Assembly (NCBI GenBank): GCA_001513395.1
Contig: LFTP01000346.1
Location: forward strand, 1 to 12,409
From: Clostridia bacterium DTU080
GTDB taxonomy: Bacteria; Bacillota; Limnochordia; DTU080
Length of the DNA stretch: 12,409 nt
Reading direction: 5' to 3'
Shown: positions 1-6,244 of the stretch, one piece after another
How the letters are laid out: every line of letters starts with the position of its first letter
Position numbering within the stretch: the stretch's first letter is position 1
Made by a program: the position numbers and the translations under genes
The notes under the pieces: model-generated
What the model saw: the letters and a program-made list of their open reading frames with translations, nothing else
Told to the model about the DNA's origin: nothing
Database searches by the model: none

Positions 1-295
1 GCGTGTCTTCCACCACCAAAGTCCAAGCCTCATCTTCAAACGGTTCGGCTAGTTTCTTTAGACCGGTCAGCCAATACTCCTCATCTTGAACCGGGTCATC
101 GTCACCCCGACGAGCCAGTATGACCGCTCCCAGATAACAAAGGAATACATGGAAGGCATCTTCTTGATGTCGTTGAATGCCGACCAGATGCTCCACCTCA
201 TCCCGGCCCAAAGCGGACATCAACTCAGGCAAGGTCATGACCGTCGGCTCTGCCGAGGTCTGTACCCGAAACGTCGGATTCGTAAGCAAATTCAT
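1..295 (-). CDS. casA: Cse1/CasA, N-terminal part (type I-E Cascade large subunit), cut by window edge
   Basis: This is the first 98 codons of a gene that runs off the left edge. Family knowledge: Cse1 (CasA, Cas8e) is the large subunit of the type I-E Cascade complex, which recognises the PAM and recruits Cas3 to the target. The protein opens with MNLLTNPTFRV, matching the usual Cse1 opening (NLLTDPWIPV-like). It continues with a LPELMSAL segment and then GIQRHQEDAFHVFLCYLGAV, which fits the conserved 'RPHQ..A.H.FL..L' region near the N-terminus of Cse1. The ATG at 295 overlaps the cas3 stop in an ATGA arrangement, so translation is probably coupled. The order cas3 then cse1 is the standard I-E order. 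The call rests on a short N-terminal piece plus context; the remaining Cascade genes (cse2, cas7, cas5, cas6e) would lie left of the window. Confidence 0.8.
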   Translation of the reverse strand, partial: MNLLTNPTFRVQTSAEPTVMTLPELMSALGRDEVEHLVGIQRHQEDAFHVFLCYLGAVILARRGDDDPVQDEEYWLTGLKKLAEPFEDEAWTLVVEDT

Positions 296-2958
296 GGCGA
301 CACCTCTTCCGATTCCAATCCGTAACGACTATAGACGTATTGCCGGTTCCCGCAGGCCAACCGTACCGAGCCTTCCTCTGCCTGCAGCACTTGCACCGTT
401 TCCGGCTCTGCAATGGGAAGCATGTGGCCTGGAATCACTATTTTCGTGATACGTTGACCGAAAGGACTGGTAAACGGAGTCTCAACGGGCAATTGAAGGC
501 TTGATGCGCCCAAGCGAACGGTCACTTTCCCGCCCATTTCGTTGAACTGCAGGGTAGGATCGCCAAAGAATCTGTCATAAACTGCAGCGGCGTGAGCGGC
601 AGCGATCGCTTGAGCCAACTCACCGCCTTCTATGGCTTGTCCGTGACGAGCCCAACGCTCGCCCTTAAGAGAGGAAAGGCATTCCGGATGAGTGACCGCT
701 TCCACCAGGCGACGATTATCATCCGGGATGCTGACTTGCGGATGCTCGGTCAAAATCCGTCTGGTCAGCTCCAGCATGCGCAGATCATCGTACACACTGC
801 CGTAACCGATCTCCATGTAGCGTCTTGATACGTTTCCCCTGGCATCCAAAGCGGCTTCCAGATCCTCTTCGGGGACGAGTACCAGACAACGGGCCTGTTC
901 GTAGCCTGCCGGTCGCTTACGGTTGTGACGATGCAGACGTCCGACCCGCTGCAACAGGACATCCGCCGGGGCCAGATCCGTAATAAGCAGATCAGCGTCG
1001 ATATCGAGGCTCTGCTCGAGAGTTTGGGTGCCGATCAACAACAAGGGATCGGATGGACTATGGCGCCCTAAGCTCTGACTGACGGTGCGATCCAAGACCT
1101 CGCGATCCTCCGGAGCAAAACGGCCGTGATGCGGACAGATGACCCCATTGCATTTAAAGAACCATTCCTCGTTCATTCCCGCGAGGCTTTCAAAGGCTTT
1201 GATCAGCGAAATGGCCCGGTTTACCGTGTTCAAAACCACCAACACCCGCGCCCCGTCGGCCAAGGCGGGCAACACCCGCTCTGCCACTGCCTCCGGGGTA
1301 AAGGCCACAGGGAGCAGTTCGAAGCGAACTCGCTTGGTCTTGGTCGGTATGGAACCCGCAGACTGATTCACACCGTCGGCCAAAGTCACCGCCGGATACG
1401 GAACGCCCTGAGCATCGGCAAGACCGGGTAATTCTTGCTCCGCGCGCAGATGGACATAGCCGTGCCTGGCCCGGGCGCCCAAGGTGGCCGACAGTAACAT
1501 GGCCCGTCCTCCGACCGCCAAGTGATGCTCCAAAAGACCGCCCAAAAGCTTGGACATGTAAACATCGGAGGCGTGCACCTCGTCCACGACCAAGAGGCTG
1601 CGATCAAGACAGACTGAGCGCAAATGAGCATGGGCCGTCTGCACGCTTGACAACAAAGCCTGATCGATGGTTCCCACGGCCACGGTGGCCGCCAAGAATC
1701 GCTTGGGCTGTTCCGCCGCCCAACAACGCTCCCGATACTGCAGATCTCTGTCATCATGCCAACGGTTGGCGGCCTCATCTTCCGGCAACAGTCTTGCCGG
1801 GGGCAATCCGTCCACTTGGGCGTATCCCGGAACGGCAAGCACCGTGACTGGCCGCGTCCGGGGATCGGGGAACCAACTCTCCATGACTCGCAATACCCGT
1901 CCATAAAGCTCCCGAGCGGCAACCCGCGTGGGAAGGGCGAAGTACAATCCGTCGACCTTGCCCGCGGCGAAGAGCTTAAAGAACCAGTTGAGAGCGGCTT
2001 CAGTCTTCCCGGAACCGGTCTCTGACTCAGCTATGACCAGGCGAGTACGCTCATCTTCCGGATCAAGATCATCGATAGCCGCCTGCAAAGGATACGGAGA
2101 AAACCCAAATCGTCCCTCGAAATCCTGCGGCCCGGCGGTCAAGACAGAGCGCAAATCACTGACATCGATCCCCACGGCCCTGAGGAGCCGGGAAATCACC
2201 TGCCGATCGTGTCTCAGCCGCTGCTCCAACGACACCCGATGGATGGGAAACCAGTATGAGTGCGATCCCAACCAGTCAGCAAGCATAACCAGACCGGCAA
2301 AACGATGCTGAAAACGAGGCTCATCAGGCAGAAAACGCCCACCGGGTTCAAAGGCCTTAGGAAAAGCTTCTCGCGCCCAGCGCATCACCTCAGTCACGGC
2401 GGCCATGGGATCCCACTGACCTTGTGGGCGCCACCATTCGTTCTGAGCCTTAAAGAAAGAGCCGCTCCTTTGTCCCTGAAAGGCCAGAGGGCGGCCGTGA
2501 TGAGAAAAGGTCGCCATCAGATAGCCGTAGGCCACTTCCGGATCGGAAAACCACGAGAACAAATCGCGCGATATAGCCTCTACAAACGCCATATGGAGGT
2601 TTTCATCACAGATGTCCAAATCGAGCAAGGGAGCCAACTCACGAATATGACCGGCTTGCGGAGCCTTGACGTCGAAAACCTTGAGCTGAAATCCTAAGTT
2701 GGCCTTTCCCAGATCATGAATCATCGCCAGCACTGCTAAGCGATCCAGTTGCTGCTCACTTAAACCCTCTCCGCAACTGCGCGATAGTGCGCGCCGGATA
2801 CCGTCCACGTCACAGAGAGCCCGAAATACCATCCCTACGTCTAAGCAGTGAGCCGCCAAAGGCAAACATCGGGGACCTTCCTGAGAGAACTTGCCCCAGA
2901 ATATGCAGCTCCGTTTGGTTTCATAGGTCGCCGATTCGCTCAAGGCCTGGGCAGACAT
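292..2958 (-). CDS. cas3: Cas3 HD nuclease/helicase, type I-E
   Basis: Cas3 is the nuclease-helicase recruited by Cascade to unwind and degrade target DNA. Read from the ATG at 2958 it has 888 residues, the usual size for type I-E Cas3. The HD nuclease domain is at the N-terminus, with metal-site residues His37 (LAAHCLD), His81-Asp82 (MIHDLGK) and His153-His154 (FSHHGRP). The SF2 helicase core follows, with Walker A ESETGSGKT at 311-319, GTIDQAL at 429-435, DEVH at 459-462, SAT at 490-492, GTQTLEQSLDID at 643-654 and QRVGRLHRH at 670-678. All key motifs are intact, so the enzyme looks functional. The frame stays open for 56 more codons upstream, to 3126, but homologous sequence begins only near residue 20, so a start at 2958 or 2973 is preferred. 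Neither has a good ribosome site. The gene overlaps cse1 by 4 nt. Identity is secure; the exact start is not. Confidence 0.95.
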   Translation of the reverse strand: MSAQALSESATYETKRSCIFWGKFSQEGPRCLPLAAHCLDVGMVFRALCDVDGIRRALSRSCGEGLSEQQLDRLAVLAMIHDLGKANLGFQLKVFDVKAPQAGHIRELAPLLDLDICDENLHMAFVEAISRDLFSWFSDPEVAYGYLMATFSHHGRPLAFQGQRSGSFFKAQNEWWRPQGQWDPMAAVTEVMRWAREAFPKAFEPGGRFLPDEPRFQHRFAGLVMLADWLGSHSYWFPIHRVSLEQRLRHDRQVISRLLRAVGIDVSDLRSVLTAGPQDFEGRFGFSPYPLQAAIDDLDPEDERTRLVIAESETGSGKTEAALNWFFKLFAAGKVDGLYFALPTRVAARELYGRVLRVMESWFPDPRTRPVTVLAVPGYAQVDGLPPARLLPEDEAANRWHDDRDLQYRERCWAAEQPKRFLAATVAVGTIDQALLSSVQTAHAHLRSVCLDRSLLVVDEVHASDVYMSKLLGGLLEHHLAVGGRAMLLSATLGARARHGYVHLRAEQELPGLADAQGVPYPAVTLADGVNQSAGSIPTKTKRVRFELLPVAFTPEAVAERVLPALADGARVLVVLNTVNRAISLIKAFESLAGMNEEWFFKCNGVICPHHGRFAPEDREVLDRTVSQSLGRHSPSDPLLLIGTQTLEQSLDIDADLLITDLAPADVLLQRVGRLHRHNRKRPAGYEQARCLVLVPEEDLEAALDARGNVSRRYMEIGYGSVYDDLRMLELTRRILTEHPQVSIPDDNRRLVEAVTHPECLSSLKGERWARHGQAIEGGELAQAIAAAHAAAVYDRFFGDPTLQFNEMGGKVTVRLGASSLQLPVETPFTSPFGQRITKIVIPGHMLPIAEPETVQVLQAEEGSVRLACGNRQYVYSRYGLESEEVSP

Positions 2959-3034
2959 ACAAACACATCCCATCCGGCATGATGTTGGCGGTAAATGTAT
3001 CCTAATCGTGAATTCCAACTGTGCTGAGTAAAAT

Positions 3035-3041
3035 CCTCCTT
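3035..3041 (-). promoter_or_regulatory. Strong Shine-Dalgarno-like AAGGAGG upstream of cas3 without a well-placed start
   Basis: The minus strand reads AAGGAGG at 3041-3035, a near-perfect ribosome site. The nearest plausible in-frame start for cas3 is a TTG at 3018, 16 nt away, which is longer than usual. It would give Cas3 an extra 20 residues (MEFTIRIHL...). The ATG at 2958 is about 76 nt away. The site may serve a TTG start or a short leader peptide, or it may be chance. A 10-bp palindrome, CCTGATCAGG, lies about 28 nt upstream of it at 3069-3078. Confidence 0.3.
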
Positions 3042-3126
3042 CTAATATGCGAAATCTTTGCTTTATGACCTGATCAGGGTTCGATATTTCACTTTCATGC
3101 CTCGGCCAAGAAGACAACGAGAACAT

Positions 3127-3160
3127 ACGAAAAACGAGTTCCGAAAAACTCGTTTTTCGT
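3127..3160 (-). terminator. Symmetrical A/T-flanked hairpin, probable bidirectional terminator
   Basis: A perfect 14-bp inverted repeat (arms 3127-3140 and 3147-3160) surrounds a 6-nt loop. The inner stem CGAGTT/AACTCG is preceded by AAAAA and followed by TTTTT on both strands, the layout of a bidirectional intrinsic terminator. It sits just after the CD3324-like gene and before cas3 in the direction of transcription, so it would insulate the CRISPR-Cas operon from the upstream genes. The stem is short in GC pairs, so its strength is uncertain. Confidence 0.6.
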
Positions 3161-3208
3161 CCTGGAGTCTAAGAGGAAGGAGGTCAGGCATCCATCTTCC
3201 TCAGTCTA

Positions 3209-3484
3209 TCACTGCCGTTCTGATTGCTTCCTAATAATCTTGCGCACGCTGTCACAGGAGAGGAAAAAACAGCTGGCCAGAGCATCGATGTTTTCACCGG
3301 CGGCATAGCGCCGGCGTATCTCTTCATTGCGTTCGGCCAGTTGTCGGCGCGTGCCGCTTTTTTCACCCCAACGTGCCGGTTCGCCCTTGATCGGTACGTA
3401 GATATGCACGCCCTGCACATACTCCTGCAACTGTTCGAGCAACTCCGGAGGTAGCACCTCTGCTGCATTGCGATAGATCTTCAA
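3209..3484 (-). CDS. CD3324-family small helix-turn-helix protein
   Basis: This 91-residue protein matches, from family memory, the Bacillota CD3324 family, whose members resemble the Mor-type activator fold and are presumed DNA-binding. Their function is not established. Visible features are the opening KIYRNAAEVLPPELLEQLQ, the segment YVQGVHIYVP, the motif WGEKSGTRRQL at about 41-51, and a C-terminal helix-turn-helix where IRRRYAAGENIDALASCFFLS leads into SVRKIIRKQ. I place the start at the TTG at 3484, because GGAGGGG (3496-3490) sits 5 nt upstream and homologs begin at this point. An in-frame ATG at 3514 has no well-spaced ribosome site. It follows the ceramidase-like gene by about 92 nt and may be cotranscribed with it. 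A probable terminator follows at 3127-3160. Confidence 0.75.
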   Translation of the reverse strand: MKIYRNAAEVLPPELLEQLQEYVQGVHIYVPIKGEPARWGEKSGTRRQLAERNEEIRRRYAAGENIDALASCFFLSCDSVRKIIRKQSERQ

Positions 3485-3489
3485 ATGAA

Positions 3490-3496
3490 CCCCTCC
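3490..3496 (-). promoter_or_regulatory. Ribosome binding site deciding a TTG start
   Basis: GGAGGGG on the minus strand is spaced 5 nt (TTCAT) from the TTG at 3484. It selects that start for the CD3324-like protein over the in-frame ATG at 3514. Confidence 0.6.
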
Positions 3497-3576
3497 GCTG
3501 TGACGGATTGTCATCCCTGAAAGCCAAGATCATCGCCTTCACCTCCCGGGGGAAATCGTGACTTCACCGTAATAAT

Positions 3577-4767
3577 TCACAGAGATTCCGAAGCGTCCTT
3601 CTCTTGTTTCGTCTTCAGACCCATGTCCCAAGACCTTACGAGAAGCCGGTTGGCATGGTCTACTACCAGCGACTCACTTCGTTTGCTCATGCGAGTAACC
3701 GAAGCTTCATAGCCACCTTCCCAAAAGGCCGTGCGCGTCGGCAAATAGCCCGTGGATTGATTGGCCATCGACAAGACGAGAGTCTTCGGAAACGGCGAAC
3801 GCTGTTGCAAGGTCAAACCGGTCTCTGCGAAGATCTCACCCGGCAAAGCCACAACTCCCAGATCACCCAGATGCAGGACGGTTATCTCAAACTGCATTGC
3901 GGAATCATTAGCGGCGGGAAGATCCAGACACTTGTGGATGACGTTCAAACAGACGGGACTCAGTTGAGCCGTCTCCGCCGCCTGACAGACCGCACCGGCC
4001 AGATAACGTCCCAAGCGCTCTCTTTGACCTTCGCCACGCTGCAAAGGTACCACGTTGCCCGCCGTACCCAGAGCGAAAACACACGGAACCCCGTATACGG
4101 CTTCTGCGGCCCGGCGCAAAGCCCCGGGATAGTCAGCCGAAATCCCGTAGAAATCCCCGCCGCCGACGACAGGATGGATGCCGACCGAAGCCAATAAAAG
4201 GATTGGCTCTCCGTTAGGATCATCAAATCGCAACACGGTCAGTTTCGGATCGACCGGACCGAATTCCAGGTCTTCTTCAGGAAGCGGAAGACGATAGACC
4301 GTGCAACAAGTGCCGTCAGGACGCCTCAGACGTCGGTTAAACATCATCTTTCCGACGTCAGCCGTGCCGACACGCAGAAAGGCTTTCCTGGTGTCCTGCG
4401 CCGCTGACAGGATGGCTTCCTCCATAGCGCGGACTGTCTCTTGCACCCAGGCCTGGTGTTCTTCTCCTACTGTCTCATGGACGCGTACCGCCGGTCCGAA
4501 ATGCGTGTGAGTCCCAAACAAGACGATGTTCTCGGCAGGCATGGACAGCTTCTCACTTACGCTTTTTCGCAAACGGCGTCCCCAGTGCTCATCGATTCCA
4601 ATTAAATCTGCGATAAGCAAAACGGCGCGTGTCTTCCCCTGTTCCAGGAAGATGGCACGCGCCGTCAACGGGTCCTCCACCGTCTCAAAAGGACGTTTAC
4701 CTCTTGCGGCATATCCGGCCATGGGCAACGCCACCGTTGGAGTGATCGTCGCCTGAGCGTATCCCAC
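3577..4767 (-). CDS. Short neutral/alkaline ceramidase-like hydrolase
   Basis: This belongs to the neutral/alkaline non-lysosomal ceramidase family, which holds zinc amidases that cleave the N-acyl bond of ceramide. Short bacterial members lacking the C-terminal domain are of unknown substrate. The sequence shows the typical opening VGYAQATITPTVALPMAGY and VLLIADLIGI, then probable zinc ligands in FGTHTHFGP, GIHPVVGGG and ALPGEIFAETG, and the tyrosine of STGYLPT. At about 396 residues it is the catalytic domain alone, well below the roughly 650-residue secreted ceramidases. It has no signal peptide, so a cytoplasmic enzyme is likely. The usual GDVSPN or GDxNP active-site segment is replaced by GTAGNVVPLQ, so the chemistry may differ. 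The start is uncertain. I use the GTG at 4767, where homologs begin; the frame is open to a GTG at 4863, and the best ribosome site in the area points to an out-of-frame ATG at 4793. Confidence 0.8.
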   Translation of the reverse strand: MGYAQATITPTVALPMAGYAARGKRPFETVEDPLTARAIFLEQGKTRAVLLIADLIGIDEHWGRRLRKSVSEKLSMPAENIVLFGTHTHFGPAVRVHETVGEEHQAWVQETVRAMEEAILSAAQDTRKAFLRVGTADVGKMMFNRRLRRPDGTCCTVYRLPLPEEDLEFGPVDPKLTVLRFDDPNGEPILLLASVGIHPVVGGGDFYGISADYPGALRRAAEAVYGVPCVFALGTAGNVVPLQRGEGQRERLGRYLAGAVCQAAETAQLSPVCLNVIHKCLDLPAANDSAMQFEITVLHLGDLGVVALPGEIFAETGLTLQQRSPFPKTLVLSMANQSTGYLPTRTAFWEGGYEASVTRMSKRSESLVVDHANRLLVRSWDMGLKTKQEKDASESL

Positions 4768-4769
4768 AT

Positions 4770-4793
4770 TTAAGGAATAGGCATCTTCGACAT
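4770..4793 (-). other. Seven-codon leader ORF or frameshifted true start of the ceramidase-like gene
   Basis: The minus strand has GGGAGGG at 4808-4802, then 8 nt, then ATG at 4793. It encodes MSKMPIP and stops with TAA at 4772-4770. The GTG start of the ceramidase-like protein follows 2 nt later at 4767. This is either a tiny leader whose termination allows coupled re-initiation at the GTG, or the original start of the gene separated from its body by a one-base shift. The frame of the main gene itself has no good ribosome site here. Confidence 0.45.
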
Positions 4794-4868
4794 CTCTCCT
4801 ACCCTCCCAATGCAGCGATGTTTGTTGAGCCGCGCAAACGTTCCGACACGATTCCAAGAGCACTATAT

Positions 4869-4874
4869 ATCATA
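4869..4874 (-). promoter_or_regulatory. Possible -10 element for the ceramidase-like gene
   Basis: TATGAT on the minus strand matches five of six -10 consensus bases, but no convincing -35 lies 16-18 nt upstream; the terminator-like hairpin occupies that space. If used, transcription would start near 4862, which would exclude the GTG at 4863 as a start. Confidence 0.2.
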
Positions 4875-4877
4875 CTG

Positions 4878-4911
4878 AAGGACGCTCCGGACAAAAAGCC
4901 GGAGCGTCCTT
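4878..4911 (-). terminator. 13-bp perfect hairpin after the M20 peptidase gene
   Basis: Arms at 4878-4890 and 4899-4911 are perfectly complementary, GC-rich (core GGACGCTCCGG), with an 8-nt loop. It begins 27 nt past the stop of the upstream M20 gene, the expected place for a terminator. No T-run follows on the minus strand (the next bases are CAGTATGAT), so it could instead be a weak terminator, an RNA-stabilising hairpin or an operator. Confidence 0.5.
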
Positions 4912-4938
4912 GCTGTGCATCGAGTCTGCTCACTGTGT

Positions 4939-6153
4939 TTAGTGTATGTTGGCCGCGATGTAGATCAGCTGTTTGATCCCCGGATAAATCGACTCGATTT
5001 CAGCCCACTCATCAACCGAGTGACCGCCTCCTGCTCTGGTGACTCCGATAGCCACCGAATAGATCCCTTTGCCGATGGCAGCATTGGAGTCGCACGAACC
5101 CATATCGCTCAGTCGGGCTTGAATGCCTACGCTCTCCAAAGCGGCGACCGCGGTCTGCGTCAGCTTATGTTCCCGGGCTCCGGGCAGCTGTCCGCCGGGG
5201 ATGTCGGTCTCCACCTCAAAGCTGACCGTGGCTCCCGTCTCCTGGGCCACCTCTTCACTGATCTGCCGCACCTGCTCACCGATGCGAGTGAGGATGTCTC
5301 CGTCCATGGAGCGCATATCGACCTTGAACCAAGCCTCAGCCGCGATGGCGTTGACCACCGTTCCGCCGCCCAGCATGCCGACATTCATCACGCTGCGGGG
5401 CTCGGCCGGAATCTCGATCTCATTGTAGAGACGATCAATGGCTCTAGCCAGGCTCCTGGCCGCGCTCGGCTTGCCACGACTGCTGAGCGAATGGCCTTCG
5501 GGAGTATTGAAGGTCACCTTGAGCCATTGGATGCCCAGCGCTCCGTAGGCGACGCCTCCAAGACCGCCGTCCACGGCCACTACCATGTCGATCGGTTTGT
5601 CATAAGTCTCCAGGAAGTATTTCATGCCGTTGAGTCCGATCTCTTCTTGGGAAGTGGCCACAAAGACAATGTTCACCTTGGGCGTCACATTGCCGGCTTG
5701 AAGGGCCTTGACGGTGTGAATCAAAGCGACTACGGAAGGTGTGTTATCTCCGGCTCCGGGTACATGCAAGATGCCGTCTGTGATGACCGGATCAAGTACT
5801 ATATCCATGGGAAAGACGGTATCCATATGCGCCGCAAAGACCAATGTCGGGGCGGTCTCGCTGACCTTAAGCGTTCCGACCACGTTTTTGAGACCGTCGA
5901 TATAGACGTCTTCCAACCCGACCTCCAGCATCTTCTGTCTGACCCACTCCGCCCGAAGATCCTCTTGCTTCGAAGGAGCCGGGATACGCACCAACTCCAA
6001 CCAATCGGCGAGAATCTGCTCTTTGTTCTCATCTACGTAAGCATAGGCCTTCTGCAAATCCACTTCAGAGGCCAAGGCCGCGAAGGCAAGTAGAAGAACA
6101 ACCAACCCACCGATCAGTGTCGTACACATCCACGAGCGAATTCTCATACCCAC
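4939..6153 (-). CDS. Secreted M20-family zinc peptidase/amidohydrolase (peptidase T-like)
   Basis: This 404-residue protein is an M20-family di-zinc hydrolase. Family members are aminopeptidases, dipeptidases and deacylases. Metal and catalytic residues are all visible: His109 and Asp111 in AAHMDTVF, bridging Asp136 in GAGDNT, general base Glu170 and ligand Glu171 in SQEEIG, Asp195 in VDGG, and His378 in GGGHSVDEW. A lid/dimerisation domain lies between about 205 and 320. The N-terminus is a clear signal peptide: positive MRIR, a hydrophobic stretch from about 11 to 26, and a likely cleavage after ALA (about residue 29). It is the only protein in the window that is evidently exported. The GTG start at 6153 is chosen because GGAGG sits 7 nt upstream. 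A promoter-like pair lies at 6184-6211 and a hairpin follows the gene. The exact substrate cannot be read from sequence. Confidence 0.88.
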   Translation of the reverse strand: MGMRIRSWMCTTLIGGLVVLLLAFAALASEVDLQKAYAYVDENKEQILADWLELVRIPAPSKQEDLRAEWVRQKMLEVGLEDVYIDGLKNVVGTLKVSETAPTLVFAAHMDTVFPMDIVLDPVITDGILHVPGAGDNTPSVVALIHTVKALQAGNVTPKVNIVFVATSQEEIGLNGMKYFLETYDKPIDMVVAVDGGLGGVAYGALGIQWLKVTFNTPEGHSLSSRGKPSAARSLARAIDRLYNEIEIPAEPRSVMNVGMLGGGTVVNAIAAEAWFKVDMRSMDGDILTRIGEQVRQISEEVAQETGATVSFEVETDIPGGQLPGAREHKLTQTAVAALESVGIQARLSDMGSCDSNAAIGKGIYSVAIGVTRAGGGHSVDEWAEIESIYPGIKQLIYIAANIH

Positions 6154-6183
6154 TTGAACACCTCCGTTTCAGGATGTAATGAG

Positions 6184-6211
6184 CTTATATCACCCGGAGG
6201 CGCATAAACAA
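6184..6211 (-). promoter_or_regulatory. Probable promoter of the M20 peptidase gene
   Basis: On the minus strand TTGTTT (6211-6206) is followed, after 16 nt, by TATAAG (6189-6184). The -10 matches five of six consensus bases, the -35 three of six. It lies 31 nt upstream of the GTG start, between two genes on the same strand. A short dyad, GGTCTAAAGACC, lies just upstream. Confidence 0.4.
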
Positions 6212-6244
6212 GGGGGTCTTTAGACCTACAGGTATTTTTTGGAT

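Noticed and set aside
2959..3208. Possible CRISPR leader or repeats next to cas3
   Set aside because: There are no direct repeats of 28-29 nt with regular spacers here; the only notable repeats are a single hairpin and a 10-bp palindrome.
4915..6093. A 392-codon plus-strand open frame opposite the M20 peptidase gene
   Set aside because: It is the complement of a convincing M20 gene with signal peptide and full metal site. Its translation shows no family motif and has the composition of an antisense shadow.
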